From positions 124,001 through 188,000 of the forward strand of contig NZ_JAHEAG010000003.1 in assembly GCF_018596315.1 (NCBI RefSeq): DNA of 64,000 nt, written 5' to 3'. The stretch comes from Bradyrhizobium sp. SRL28 (GTDB taxonomy: Bacteria > Pseudomonadota > Alphaproteobacteria > Rhizobiales > Xanthobacteraceae). Under the pieces are notes generated by a model. It was not told where the DNA came from and did no database searches. It worked only from the letters and a program-made list of their open reading frames with translations. Shown here one piece after another: positions 26,861-36,408 of the stretch. The number at the start of each line of letters is the position of its first letter. Within the stretch, counting starts at the first letter, position 1. The translations under genes and the position numbers were made by a program.

Positions 26861-28663
26861 TCACTCCGCCGCCGAGATGCGGCCGAACTCGGTCGCCTGC
26901 AGCTCGAACAGCCCGCGATAGACGCCGCCCGGACGCGCCGTCAGCGCCGCGTGGGTTCCCTGCTCGACGATCTCGCCGCGATCGAACACCAGGATGCGAT
27001 CGAGGCTGCGTACCGTCGACAGCCGGTGCGCGATCACGATCGAGGTGCGCCCTTTCATCAGCCGCTCCATCGCCTGCTGGATCAGGCCTTCCGATTCCGA
27101 ATCGAGGCTCGAGGTCGCCTCGTCCAGGATCAGCACCGGCGCGTCCGCCAGGAACGCGCGCGCCAGCGCGACGCGCTGCCGTTCGCCGCCCGACAGCTTG
27201 ACGCCGCGCTCGCCGACCAGCGTGCCATAGCTTTTCGGCAGCCGCAGGATGAAGTCGTGCGCGTTGGCCAGCCGCGCCGCCTGCTCGATCGCCGCCATGC
27301 TGGCGCCCGGCCGGCCATAGGCGATGTTCTCGGCCAGCGTGCGGTGAAACAGGATCGGGTCCTGTTGCACGATCGCGATCTGGCTGCGCAGCGAATACTG
27401 CGTCGCTTTCGCGATATCCTGACCGTCGATCAGGATCCTTCCGCCGCTGACGTCATAGAGCCGCTGCACCAGCTTGACGAAGGTCGTCTTGCCGGAGCCG
27501 GAACGGCCGACCAGGCCGACCCGCTCGCCTGCGCGGATCTCTACCGACAGGCCGTCATACAGCGGCGCAAGATGGCCGCCATAATGGAACGTCACCGCGT
27601 CGAACACGATGCGGCCGCCCTGGATGTCGATCGGTTTTGCATCAGGCGCATCCGCAATGCCGATCGGCTCGCCATGGATCGCAACCAGCTCCTCCATGTC
27701 GTTCACCGAACGCTGCAGGTTGTTGATGTGCATGCCGACGTCGCGCAGGTACGCGTGGATGATATAGTAGCTGGTCAGCACATAGGTGACGTCGCCCGGC
27801 GTGGCGCGACCGGCGATCCACAGCAGGATCGCGCCGCCGATCACCGACGCGCGGAAGCACAGCAGCACCGCGAGCTGCGCCGTCGAGGTGTAGTTGTAGC
27901 GCAGCCACGTCCGTCGCACGCGCGTGCGCCACCGGCCGATGACGCCGGCCAGCCGCGCGTCCTCGCGCGCTTCCGCGCCGAAGGATTTGACCACCGCGTT
28001 GCAGGTCAGGGCGTCCGCCAGCGTGCCGCCGACCTTGGTGTCCCAGGTATTGGAGACGCGTGCGGCGGGGGCGATGTAGTTCACCGAGAACGCCAGCGTC
28101 ATCGAGACGTAGATCACCGTGCCCACCGCGATGACCGCGCCGAGCACGGGCCAGTGCAGCCCGAGCAGGATCATCGAGCCCAGCAGCACCAGCAGCGACG
28201 GCGCCAGCGCCATCAGAATGGTGTCGTTGAGCAGGTCGAGCGCCCACATGCCGCGCGTGACCTTGCGCACGGTCGAGCCGGCAAAGCTGTTGGCGTGCCA
28301 GTCCGTGGAGAAACGCTGCACGCGCGCGAAAGCGTCGCGCGACACGTCGGACATCGTCTTCAGCGTGAACGGCACGATCGCCTGCAGGCCGATCAGCCGC
28401 AGAATCATCGATATAAGGCCGAGCGCCACGATCCCACCGAAGGCAACGAATGCGGCATGCCGCGCCGCCGCGTCCGACGCGCCTGAGGTCAGCGCATCGA
28501 CCAGGCGGCCGGAGAAAATCGGCATGAACAGGTCGGCGGCGGTCGCGCCGAGCAGGCCGCCGGAGACGATGGCGGCGCGGCCGGGCTGTTGCAGCCAATG
28601 GCGGAACACGAACGGAATCACCACGCGTATCGCGGCGGGACGTTTATCTGTTTGAACGGTCAT
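26861..28663 (-). CDS. ABC exporter, fused permease-ATPase half-transporter
   Basis: A 600-aa protein with six transmembrane segments (about residues 28-310) followed by the ATPase domain. Walker A is GRSGSGKTT (about residue 390), then the Q-loop IVQQDPILFHRTLAENIAYG, the signature LSGGERQRVALARA, Walker B VLILDEATSSLDS and the switch His in IAHRLSTV. It should act as a homodimer exporting a hydrophobic compound or lipid. The pseudogene to its 3' side lies just beyond its stop codon. Confidence 0.95.
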   Translation of the reverse strand: MTVQTDKRPAAIRVVIPFVFRHWLQQPGRAAIVSGGLLGATAADLFMPIFSGRLVDALTSGASDAAARHAAFVAFGGIVALGLISMILRLIGLQAIVPFTLKTMSDVSRDAFARVQRFSTDWHANSFAGSTVRKVTRGMWALDLLNDTILMALAPSLLVLLGSMILLGLHWPVLGAVIAVGTVIYVSMTLAFSVNYIAPAARVSNTWDTKVGGTLADALTCNAVVKSFGAEAREDARLAGVIGRWRTRVRRTWLRYNYTSTAQLAVLLCFRASVIGGAILLWIAGRATPGDVTYVLTSYYIIHAYLRDVGMHINNLQRSVNDMEELVAIHGEPIGIADAPDAKPIDIQGGRIVFDAVTFHYGGHLAPLYDGLSVEIRAGERVGLVGRSGSGKTTFVKLVQRLYDVSGGRILIDGQDIAKATQYSLRSQIAIVQQDPILFHRTLAENIAYGRPGASMAAIEQAARLANAHDFILRLPKSYGTLVGERGVKLSGGERQRVALARAFLADAPVLILDEATSSLDSESEGLIQQAMERLMKGRTSIVIAHRLSTVRSLDRILVFDRGEIVEQGTHAALTARPGGVYRGLFELQATEFGRISAAE

Positions 28664-28991
28664 GGCGTCATCCGGCTGCGCTCACGCAACGCCGGCTCCA
28701 TCTGAATTGACGCGCGAGTGGCCCGAGGGGCGAACGCAAGCGTCGTTGAAAAATAGCGTTAAGTCGTTGGGAGGCTTTGGAGATCGGGCGTCAGACCCGA
28801 TCAGGGCCGGCGGAGATCGCGCTCAGTGACGCGATCGAAATACCAGCGCGAGCATCGGACGCGAGGGTGCGATCTGCGAGTACATCGAAATCATGCAAAT
28901 CTCCCCGGTTCGAGCGACAATGTGCTGCTTATAAATGCATCGCAGGTGATTTGCAACATGACATCAGCGTGATCGCGTATTGCCACGCAAG
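28664..28991. other. Intergenic region, no gene seen
   Basis: 328 bases between the ABC exporter start and the efflux-pump stop. Open frames are short and of poor composition. Promoter elements for the ABC gene should lie in the left part, but I cannot place them. Confidence 0.5.
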
Positions 28992-30575
28992 CTAGTGCGC
29001 GTCGCCCCCCGCCGCCATCGCGGAAGGCTTTTTCAAAACCACGACGAACAGGCTGAGGCCGAAATAGAATACGGTCAGCATAAAGAAGGCGTCGCCATAG
29101 CCCATCACCACGGCCTGGCGGTGCACGATCTGCGACAATTGCTTCATCGCCATCAGCGCGGCGTCACCCATGCCCTGCATGCGCTGGGTGAACATGTTGA
29201 GCGTCTCGACCGCAGTGGCGTTGCCCCAGTTGATGCGGTCGTGCAGGCGCGAGATGTGCAGGTCGGTGCGCTCGTTCAGCACCTGGTTGATGACCGCGAG
29301 CCCGACGGCGCCGCCGAGATTGCGCGTCAGGTTGAACAGGGCCGAGGCGTTCTTCACCCGCTCCGGCGCCAGCGTGCCGAGCGCGATCGTGTTGGTCGGC
29401 ACCATCGCCAGCATCAAGCCGGCGCCGCGCAGGATCTGCGGCAGCAGCAATTCGTAGAAATCATATTCCTTCGTGATCCAGGTCATCTGATAGGAGCCGA
29501 GCGCGAACAGCACCAGACCGATCGCGATCAGGTAGCGCATGTCGTACTTCACCATCAGCCGTCCGACGATCAGCGCGGTCAGGAACATGGCGACACCCGA
29601 GACGAACATGGTCTCGCCGATCATCAGCGGACTGTAGCCGCGCACTTCGGCGAGATAGCGCGGATACATGTAGGTGAGGCCGTAAAGCCCGATGCCGACG
29701 CAGAACGAGATCAGGCAGCCGACGCCGAAATTACGGTCGGTGAAGGTCCTGATGTCGACGATCGGCTCCCGCGCGCTGAGCACGCGCCAGAAGAAGGCGA
29801 TCGCCGATACCACGCAGATCGCCGCGCAGACCGCCACCGACGTGTCCTCCAGCCATTGCGACTGCGGTCCCTCTTCCAGCACATATTCGAGCGTGCCGAG
29901 AAAGCCCGCCATGAACAGCAAACCCCACCAGTCGAAATGATCGAGCAGTGCAAAGTTCGGCTTGTCAAAATCACACAGCACCCACACGCCGATGGTGATG
30001 CCGATGCCGGGAACGATGTTGATGAAGAACAGCCAATGCCACGACATCATGTCGGTGATGATGCCGCCGACCGTCGGCCCGATCGTCGGCGCCAGCGTCG
30101 CGACCAGCCCGATGATGGGGCCGACGATGTGGAACTTCGAACGCGGAAACACCGTGTAGGCGGACGCGAACACAGTGGGGATCATGCCCGCGCCCAGAAA
30201 TCCCTGGATCGCGCGCCACACGATCATCTGCTCGATGGTCGAGGCAAAGCCGCAAAAGAAGCTCGCGACCGTGAAGCCGGAGGCGGAAATCGCAAACAGC
30301 AAACGCGTGCCGAACGCGCGCGACAGGAATCCGGAAAGCGGGATCGCGATCACTTCGGCAATCAGGTAGGAAGTCTGCACCCACGAAACTTCGCTGGAGC
30401 TGGCGGAAAGGCCGGCCTGAATCTGCTGCAGCGACGCCGAGACGATCTGGATGTCCAGGATCGACATGAACATCCCGAACACCATGATGAGAAACGCAAA
30501 CAGCCGTCGCGGCGGGATGCGGTCGTCGGCCGCGGCGTTCATCGTGGAAGGCGATGCAGCGGTGGCGTCGGCCAT
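28992..30575 (-). CDS. EmrB-like MFS drug efflux pump (DHA2, 14 TM)
   Basis: A 527-aa major-facilitator protein of the DHA2 family. The motif A-like stretch is LSGFLSRAFGTRLLF and motif C is GPIIGLVATLAPTIGPTVGG. The early QIVSASLQQIQAGL and VSWVQTSYLIAEVIAIP are typical of EmrB/QacA proteins. It pairs with the membrane-fusion protein 50 bases upstream in the same transcript, forming an inner-membrane plus periplasmic efflux unit that would need an outer-membrane factor such as TolC. Confidence 0.95.
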   Translation of the reverse strand: MADATAASPSTMNAAADDRIPPRRLFAFLIMVFGMFMSILDIQIVSASLQQIQAGLSASSSEVSWVQTSYLIAEVIAIPLSGFLSRAFGTRLLFAISASGFTVASFFCGFASTIEQMIVWRAIQGFLGAGMIPTVFASAYTVFPRSKFHIVGPIIGLVATLAPTIGPTVGGIITDMMSWHWLFFINIVPGIGITIGVWVLCDFDKPNFALLDHFDWWGLLFMAGFLGTLEYVLEEGPQSQWLEDTSVAVCAAICVVSAIAFFWRVLSAREPIVDIRTFTDRNFGVGCLISFCVGIGLYGLTYMYPRYLAEVRGYSPLMIGETMFVSGVAMFLTALIVGRLMVKYDMRYLIAIGLVLFALGSYQMTWITKEYDFYELLLPQILRGAGLMLAMVPTNTIALGTLAPERVKNASALFNLTRNLGGAVGLAVINQVLNERTDLHISRLHDRINWGNATAVETLNMFTQRMQGMGDAALMAMKQLSQIVHRQAVVMGYGDAFFMLTVFYFGLSLFVVVLKKPSAMAAGGDAH

Positions 30576-30625
30576 GATCAGCTCGGAACGGGCGCCGGGC
30601 TCTTGCCCGGGGCTTTGCTGGAAAA

Positions 30626-31912
30626 CTACTGCGGTTGAACCGTCCCCGGCGCGTCGAGGTCGGCTTCGTTGTCGGCGTCGGCCGCGCCCTCACGGGTATC
30701 GACGGTCACGTAGACCGACATGCCGGCGCGCAGCAGGTTCTGCTTCGCCACTTCCTTCGGCACGCGAATGCGAACCGGCAGCCGCTGCACGATCTTGGTG
30801 AAATTGCCGGTCGCGTTGTCCGGCGGCAGCAGCGTGAATACCGATCCCGCCGCCGGCGAAATGCTGTCGACGACGCCGGCGAACTTGCGATGGCCATAGG
30901 CGTCGACCGAGATATTCACCGGTTGGCCGGGACGGATGCGCTTGAGCTGGGTTTCCTTGTAATTGGCGTCGATGAAGACGTCGTTGAGCGGCACCACATT
31001 GGCGAGCCGCTGCCCGGCCTGGATGAAATCGCCGGCATTGACGAGACGGTTGGAGAAGGTGCCGTCGACGGGCGCGCGCACCGAGGTGAAGGAAAGATCG
31101 CGCTCGGCCTTGGCAAGCTGGGTCTGCAACTCCGCGAACTGAGCGCGAGCCTCGGCCTGCTGCGCCTTGGTTACCTCGACATTGTCGCGCGCGGCGTCAA
31201 ATGCCGCCTGCGCCGACCTCACCGCGGCAACGCCCTGATCGCGGCTGGCCTCTGAAACTTCAAAGGCCGCGCGCGAGGCAAAACCCTTGGTGCTCAGCGT
31301 CTGCTGGCGGTCGAAGTCGAGACCGGCGCGCTTCAGCGCCGCGTCCGCGGAAGCGAGCTGCGCCTTGGTCTGCTCGACAGCGCTTTCGAGCGCCGTGACC
31401 TGACGGCCGATGCGATCGATGGTGGCCTGCTGGGTAGCGATCTTGCTCCGCGCGGCATCCACTGCGATGCGATAGTCGCCGTCATCGATCCTGAAAATCA
31501 CGTCGCCGGCGCGAACGATCGAATTGTCGCGGGGCAGGATTGCCGCGACATGGCCCGATACCCGGGCGCCAAGCGTGGTGTTGTTGGCGCGAACGTAAGC
31601 GTCGTCCGTCGAGATATAGAAGCGTCCGACCAGGACGAAGTAGACGCCGTAACCGATCGCGGCCAGCGCGAGCAGTGCGAGCGCACCGATCATGACGAAT
31701 TTGCGCTTGCCCGGTTTCGCCGCCGGCGCAGGAGCGGCGCTTGCGGGTGCCGCAACGGGCGCTTCGGACGGCGCACCTGGCGCTTCCGCAGGTCGACGCC
31801 TTGCTTCTTCCGCAACGCTAGCGCGCGGCTGGGCCGAGACGTCGGCCGCATCCTCCGCCGTTTCGAGCCCGGCGCGAACGATGCGCGCGGCCTGGTCTCT
31901 CGCTGCGGCCAT
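30626..31912 (-). CDS. EmrA/HlyD-family membrane fusion protein
   Basis: A 428-aa periplasmic adaptor. An Ala/Pro-rich cytoplasmic N-terminus leads to one membrane helix (about residues 75-97). The lipoyl half-motif YISTDDAYVRANNTTLGARVSG follows, then a long coiled-coil hairpin (residues about 140-260), and the barrel region RAPVDGTFSNRLVNAGDFIQ. A GGGAGG lies 6 bases before the ATG at 31912, and the adjacent ATG at 31915 is also possible. First gene of the efflux operon, read away from the divergent TetR. Confidence 0.93.
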   Translation of the reverse strand: MAAARDQAARIVRAGLETAEDAADVSAQPRASVAEEARRRPAEAPGAPSEAPVAAPASAAPAPAAKPGKRKFVMIGALALLALAAIGYGVYFVLVGRFYISTDDAYVRANNTTLGARVSGHVAAILPRDNSIVRAGDVIFRIDDGDYRIAVDAARSKIATQQATIDRIGRQVTALESAVEQTKAQLASADAALKRAGLDFDRQQTLSTKGFASRAAFEVSEASRDQGVAAVRSAQAAFDAARDNVEVTKAQQAEARAQFAELQTQLAKAERDLSFTSVRAPVDGTFSNRLVNAGDFIQAGQRLANVVPLNDVFIDANYKETQLKRIRPGQPVNISVDAYGHRKFAGVVDSISPAAGSVFTLLPPDNATGNFTKIVQRLPVRIRVPKEVAKQNLLRAGMSVYVTVDTREGAADADNEADLDAPGTVQPQ

Positions 31913-31995
31913 CATCGGCCTCCCAAATCCAATAACGCGGCGCGGGCGCAAGCCTAGAACCTGCCGCGCGGGGAACATCGAGACAAAATGTAGCA

Positions 31996-32016
31996 TTGAC
32001 CGAACGGTTCGGTCAA
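31996..32016. promoter_or_regulatory. Perfect 21-bp palindrome, likely TetR operator
   Basis: Arms TTGACCGAAC and GTTCGGTCAA are exact reverse complements around a single central G. It lies in the 190-base space between the EmrA-like start and the divergent TetR start, and its symmetry fits AcrR/TetR-type operators. It most likely controls both genes. Confidence 0.8.
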
Positions 32017-32102
32017 CTTACGTTTCGGGAGTACCTACCATAAAGCGAAACGAAATGCGGGCCTGCACCCCGGGTTGAATTCTTGCGCGAGAAGATAAAC
32101 CA

Positions 32103-32744
32103 ATGGTTGCATCCACACCAAACACTATTCATCCCTTTGGCGAGGAAGATAGTTCGAAGCGCCGTCAGATTTTGGATGGCGCGCGAAAGGTGTTCATGGA
32201 TCTGGGCTTCGATGGGGCCAGCATGAACGAGATCGCGCGTGCCGCCGGCGTCTCCAAGGGCACGCTCTACGTCTACTTCGCCGACAAGAGCCGGCTTTTC
32301 GAAGCGATCGTCGAGGACGAAGCGCTCGAAAAGGCCAAGATCGCATACAATCTCGATCCCAAACGCGATGTCGAAACCACGCTGCGGGAATTTGGCCAAA
32401 CCTACATCGGATCAATCTGCCGGCCAGGCGGCGGATCGTCGATCCGCACGGTGATGGCGATCGCCGAACGGATGCCCGACGTCGGACGCCAGTTCTACGA
32501 GAACGTGCTGGCACAGACGATCAACCGTCTCGCCGACTATCTGCAGGCCCATGTCGGGCCGGACGATCTTGCGATCGACGATTGCGTGCTTGCAGCAGCG
32601 CAGTTCCTGCAGATGTGCCAGGCGACGCTGTTTCTGCCGTTCGTGTTTCAGGCAGAGCCGGCACCATCGGCGGAGCGCATCGCGCGTGTGGTCGACAGCG
32701 CGACGCGACTGTTTCTGCAGACGTATCGGGCGAAGCCGGCGTAA
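32103..32744 (+). CDS. TetR/AcrR repressor of the efflux pair
   Basis: A 213-aa regulator. The HTH (about residues 18-65) reads RRQILDGARKVFMDLGFDGA, SMNEIARAAGVSKGTLYVYF and ADKSRLFEAIVEDEA. The C-terminal ligand-binding domain is helical, TetR_C-type. Divergently placed from emrAB-like genes with a palindrome between, so it is probably their local repressor, relieved by a pump substrate. Confidence 0.92.
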   Translation: MVASTPNTIHPFGEEDSSKRRQILDGARKVFMDLGFDGASMNEIARAAGVSKGTLYVYFADKSRLFEAIVEDEALEKAKIAYNLDPKRDVETTLREFGQTYIGSICRPGGGSSIRTVMAIAERMPDVGRQFYENVLAQTINRLADYLQAHVGPDDLAIDDCVLAAAQFLQMCQATLFLPFVFQAEPAPSAERIARVVDSATRLFLQTYRAKPA

Positions 32745-32773
32745 GACCGGCCTCCCCTTTTCGTCGTCATGCC

Positions 32774-35038
32774 CTAGAACCTGTACGTCGCGCTGCCGAG
32801 CACCGTGCGGCCGATGCCGTAGAAGCAGTCGCCACGCGCGAGGCACGTGGTGAGATGGCGCTTGTCGGCAATGTTGCTGGCATTGACCTGAAACCGCCAC
32901 GGCCCGGTCTCATAGCGGATCATCGCGTCGAACAGGGTGTAGTCAGGCGTCTGGAGTTTGTCGGCGCCATCCCAGGAGACGCCGATATAGCGCACGCCAC
33001 CACCAACCGTGACACCCTGCAGCCCGAGCGCGGTGAGCCGGTACTTCGCCCATAGCGAGGCCTGGTGTTCGGGAACGGTTTCGACACGCTTGCCGGCATT
33101 GTCGCCGCTTTCTACGATCGCATTGAGGTAGGAGTAAGCGCCGATCAGATCGAGGTCCGGCGTCACGCGGGTAATCACCTCGAGTTCGGCGCCGCGAATC
33201 CGCACCTTGCCGGTCTGGACCGAGAACAGGGTGCCGCCGGGATCGCTCGCCAGCCGGTTCTTCTCGATGGTGTCGAAGATCGCGCCGTTGATCGCGGTGC
33301 CGGGCATCGGATTGTACTTGAAGCCGAGTTCGACCATTTCACCCTGCTGGGCCTTGCAGATGCCGCCGACGCAGGCGGAGCCGAAGATCGGCGTGAACGA
33401 CTGCGCGTAGGTGACGTAGGGCGTCAGCCCGAACGGCAATTCGTACATCAGTCCCGCGCGGCCGGTGGTCGCCCTGGTGTCTTCGGCCGGCGAGCCCTGC
33501 ACATTGTTGCTGACGAAATCCTGGCGAATCCCAACGACAGCCAGCCACGGCCCAAGCCGCATCTGGTCCTGCGCATAAAGCCCGAGCTGACTCTGCCTCA
33601 GGTCAGGCTCGGCCGTCAGCGTGGGCGGGACGACGCTATTGTAGACAGGGGCGTAGAGATCGAACGGTGTCGGAGTAACGTCTCCGCCGTCTTTGTGGGA
33701 GCCCGACGACGCGCGCTCCCCAAGGGTACGATAGTCGACTCCGAACAACGCTTTGTGCGTGATCGCGCCGGTTGCGAACTTCAGTTCGGCGTTGGAGTCC
33801 GAGGTAAAGGCGTCCTTGGTCGTTTGCCGGCTTGAGACCCAACGCGCCACGGTGCGGTGCGCAGGATCAAGAAATGGATCGGCCGGGTTGGAATAATTGT
33901 CCGGATATACCGACCGATAGATGCCCTCGACATGGGTGTAGCGCATGTTGTGACGGATCTTCAGTCCATCGCCAAAGCTGTGCTCGAACAGGCTGGAGAT
34001 TGCCCCGGTCTCGGTCTGGTACTTGTCAAAACTCGGATCGCTGGCGAATCGCCGCACCGGAATGAGGCCGTTGGGACCGGGGAACAGCGTGCCTTCATGC
34101 GGCAGGAACGCGGTGGAGGAGCCGGTCGTGTCCTTCTGATATGTGCCGAGCACGGTCCAGTTCGTATTGTTGGTCGGCCGCCACGTCAGTGACGGCGCCA
34201 GCACGATGCGGTCGTCCTTGACGTAATCGGTCTGCGAATTGCTGTCGCGGAATACGCCGACGAATCGATAAAGCCACTCGCCATCCTTGGTCAGCTTGCC
34301 GGTGCTATCCATCTGCACCTGCTTGCGGTTGAAGCTGCCATACTGCACGCCGATCTCGTTGAACGCCTCCGGCTGCGGACGCTTCGAGACCAGGTTCAAG
34401 AGACCGGCCGTCGAGGTGTCGCCATATAGCACCGATGCCGGACCGCGCAGCACCTCGATGCGCTCCAGCGTAAAGGGATCGGGCCGCCATTCGTTGAACT
34501 GCCACGTGTTCACCACGCGGGTGCCGTCGAGATAGATGTTCGGATCCTGGCCGCGAATGCGCGGATAATCGCCGCGCGAATCCGGGCCATAGGCATCGGC
34601 GAACACGCCGGGCACATAGCGCAGTGATTCCTGCACGGTCAGTGCCCCCTGGTCGGTGATGCGGTCGGCGGTGACCACCGTGATCGATTGCGGCGTTTCA
34701 CGCAGCGGCGTGTCGGTCTTGGTGCCGGTGCCGCTTTGGTTGGCGAGATAGCCGCGCACCGGGCCCGTCCCCGTTTCGGCGCGTGCGCCGGCGGCCGCTG
34801 CCGCGGCATCAGGCGGCGTCTGCGCGCGCTGGGCTGCGCGGCGGCTCGCGGCCGACGTGGCTTGCCGCCTGGGTGCGGGGCGCGATCGCGCGGCCGGCGG
34901 ACGTGAGGGCTGGTCGACGACGACTGCCGGTAATTCCCGTGCGGACGATTGCGCTTGCGCCGGCGTCACATCGATCATCGCGGCGAGCATCGGCAGCGCG
35001 GCGCCGAGCCATCCCGCGGTCTTCAAGCATGCATTCAT
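32774..35038 (-). CDS. TonB-dependent siderophore receptor
   Basis: A 754-aa outer-membrane receptor with a signal peptide (about residues 1-30) and a disordered linker. The plug domain reads TPLRETPQSITVVTADRITD, LRYVPGVFADAYGPDSRGDY, IRGQDPNIYLDGTRV and LRGPASVLYGDTSTAGLLNL. A 22-strand barrel ends in the canonical terminal Phe (GSATYRF). The TonB box is not obvious. The subgroup is FhuA/FpvA-like (ferric hydroxamate or pyoverdine type), but the ligand is not known. An AT-rich dyad lies about 150 bases upstream. Confidence 0.93.
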   Translation of the reverse strand: MNACLKTAGWLGAALPMLAAMIDVTPAQAQSSARELPAVVVDQPSRPPAARSRPAPRRQATSAASRRAAQRAQTPPDAAAAAAGARAETGTGPVRGYLANQSGTGTKTDTPLRETPQSITVVTADRITDQGALTVQESLRYVPGVFADAYGPDSRGDYPRIRGQDPNIYLDGTRVVNTWQFNEWRPDPFTLERIEVLRGPASVLYGDTSTAGLLNLVSKRPQPEAFNEIGVQYGSFNRKQVQMDSTGKLTKDGEWLYRFVGVFRDSNSQTDYVKDDRIVLAPSLTWRPTNNTNWTVLGTYQKDTTGSSTAFLPHEGTLFPGPNGLIPVRRFASDPSFDKYQTETGAISSLFEHSFGDGLKIRHNMRYTHVEGIYRSVYPDNYSNPADPFLDPAHRTVARWVSSRQTTKDAFTSDSNAELKFATGAITHKALFGVDYRTLGERASSGSHKDGGDVTPTPFDLYAPVYNSVVPPTLTAEPDLRQSQLGLYAQDQMRLGPWLAVVGIRQDFVSNNVQGSPAEDTRATTGRAGLMYELPFGLTPYVTYAQSFTPIFGSACVGGICKAQQGEMVELGFKYNPMPGTAINGAIFDTIEKNRLASDPGGTLFSVQTGKVRIRGAELEVITRVTPDLDLIGAYSYLNAIVESGDNAGKRVETVPEHQASLWAKYRLTALGLQGVTVGGGVRYIGVSWDGADKLQTPDYTLFDAMIRYETGPWRFQVNASNIADKRHLTTCLARGDCFYGIGRTVLGSATYRF

Positions 35039-35186
35039 TTCCAGTCCTCATCGCTTTGCGCGGGACCAGTAACAAGCGCAACCATCGCGATGAAGTGCGT
35101 GAAGGATACAGCGCGCGTCAATCACGCGTTTAGAATTTAGTATTGCTCCAAATGGATGAATCGCAGCCGCCGGATTAAAATTTGGA

Positions 35187-35203
35187 ATTAGTATGATTCT
35201 AAT
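35187..35203. promoter_or_regulatory. AT-rich dyad upstream of the siderophore receptor
   Basis: ATTAGTAT-G-ATTCTAAT is an inverted repeat with one mismatch in an AT-rich patch of the otherwise GC-rich promoter region. In rhizobia such sites are bound by Irr, RirA or Fur-type iron regulators. Which one applies, if any, is inference. Confidence 0.35.
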
Positions 35204-35316
35204 AATATCATGTGGTGCGAGAACACGGCGATCCCTGCAACCGCTGTCACGTGCCTAGCGTGCGCCCATATCCACACGCCGCAGCCTCCACATCACTGCG
35301 CCGGATCAGATGGCTC

Positions 35317-35640
35317 TCAGGCCGCCACGCGATGGGCGCTTGCCATGGTCGGCGCCGCGACCGTACGGTTGCGTCCCGAACGCTTGGCCTCGTAGAGGGC
35401 CCGATCGGCCGATTTGATCAGGTCGCTTGGCGTCAACCCAACTTGCGAAACCATGGAAGCCACGCCGACGCTGATCGTCGGACAAATATCAAGGCGACCC
35501 TGCTGCTGGAGTCTAAGCGACAACACGCTTGCGCGAATCTCTTCGGCGATCCCAAATGCACCCTGGCCGGTTTCCCCCGGCAACAGCACCGCGAACTCCT
35601 CGCCGCCGTAGCGGACGCCGAGATCGGATGCGCGCCGCGT
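35317..35640 (-). pseudogene. GGDEF-domain fragment
   Basis: The frame reads DLGVRYGGEEFAV, then LLPGETGQ, ISVGVASMVSQ and SADRALYEAKRSGRNR, the second half of a diguanylate cyclase domain including the active-site GGEEF. The expected first half (DxLTGLxNRR and the metal-binding DxDxFK) is absent upstream, where the sequence in this frame is unrelated. I read it as a 5'-truncated remnant. Confidence 0.65.
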
Positions 35641-36082
35641 CCCGCTCCGGCAACCGTCTCGTACCAGCCGGTTTGCATCCTGGGAAACTGCTTGAACACG
35701 GTGGATTTGCGCAGGCTCTGCCCGATCATGTCGATGTCGAACGGCGCGCGCATCAGAACGCCAACAGCCGCTTGGTCGGCGCGGTCTTCTGTCTCGTGAT
35801 GCCCTCGGTCATCAACGTCCCCAACACCCTCAGCGCCCCCGGCCTGCTCCTTTCGTAGTGCTTTCGTCTTGAAGAAGCGGCCGCGATTTGAGCGCAATGC
35901 GATGCCGGTCGTTAGGGCTTCGGTTACCTTGCGGATGCTCTCCGGCCGACGCCCGGCGAATATGAGCCATTCTCTCCACGCGCGCGCTTGTCACTCCGCA
36001 CGTGGCGGGGCCGGTCAGTCAAATTGTCCTGCCCGCAACAAGCATCGCGCCATCTGCCTTTGATGGCCGGGAGGTACGCTTC
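35641..36082. other. Region between the GGDEF remnant and the PilZ gene
   Basis: About 440 bases with only low-quality frames. One minus-strand stretch (IDMIGQSLRKSTVFKQFPRM) looks like a protein fragment that I cannot assign. It may belong to the rearranged remnant at 35317. No promoter or RNA motif is clear. Confidence 0.4.
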
Positions 36083-36337
36083 ATGTCGCCACTTAGCAAA
36101 AAGTCCCGGCCCGCCCGCCGGCGCACCAACCAGTCCGCATGGATGACGATCGATGGCGGCTTCGCGGCGCGCCAGTGCATCGTCATCGACATCTCGGAAG
36201 GCGGCGCGCGGTTGAGGGTCGATGACCCGCAATTCGTCAAGCCGCAGTTTCAACTGAAGTTCGACCGGACATCGCCCGGCAGGGCCTGCAAGGTCGCCTG
36301 GAAAAAGGGCGACGTGATCGGGATCAAGTTCGTGTAG
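36083..36337 (+). CDS. Single-domain PilZ protein
   Basis: An 84-aa protein that is essentially one PilZ domain. The c-di-GMP-binding pattern is visible as RRRTNQSAW near residue 10 (RxxxR region) and VIDISEGGARLRVDDP near residue 36 (D/NxSxxG). The start at 36083 has GGGAGG upstream at good spacing, and the longer frame is not needed. Binding of c-di-GMP is likely. The downstream target is unknown. It neighbours a GGDEF remnant. Confidence 0.85.
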   Translation: MSPLSKKSRPARRRTNQSAWMTIDGGFAARQCIVIDISEGGARLRVDDPQFVKPQFQLKFDRTSPGRACKVAWKKGDVIGIKFV

Positions 36338-36408
36338 TCTGACGGGCGCGCTTGCTGGCTCCTCGCTGAAGGCGCAGATTACCTGCGGCCTTGCCGGTGC
36401 AAAACGCC

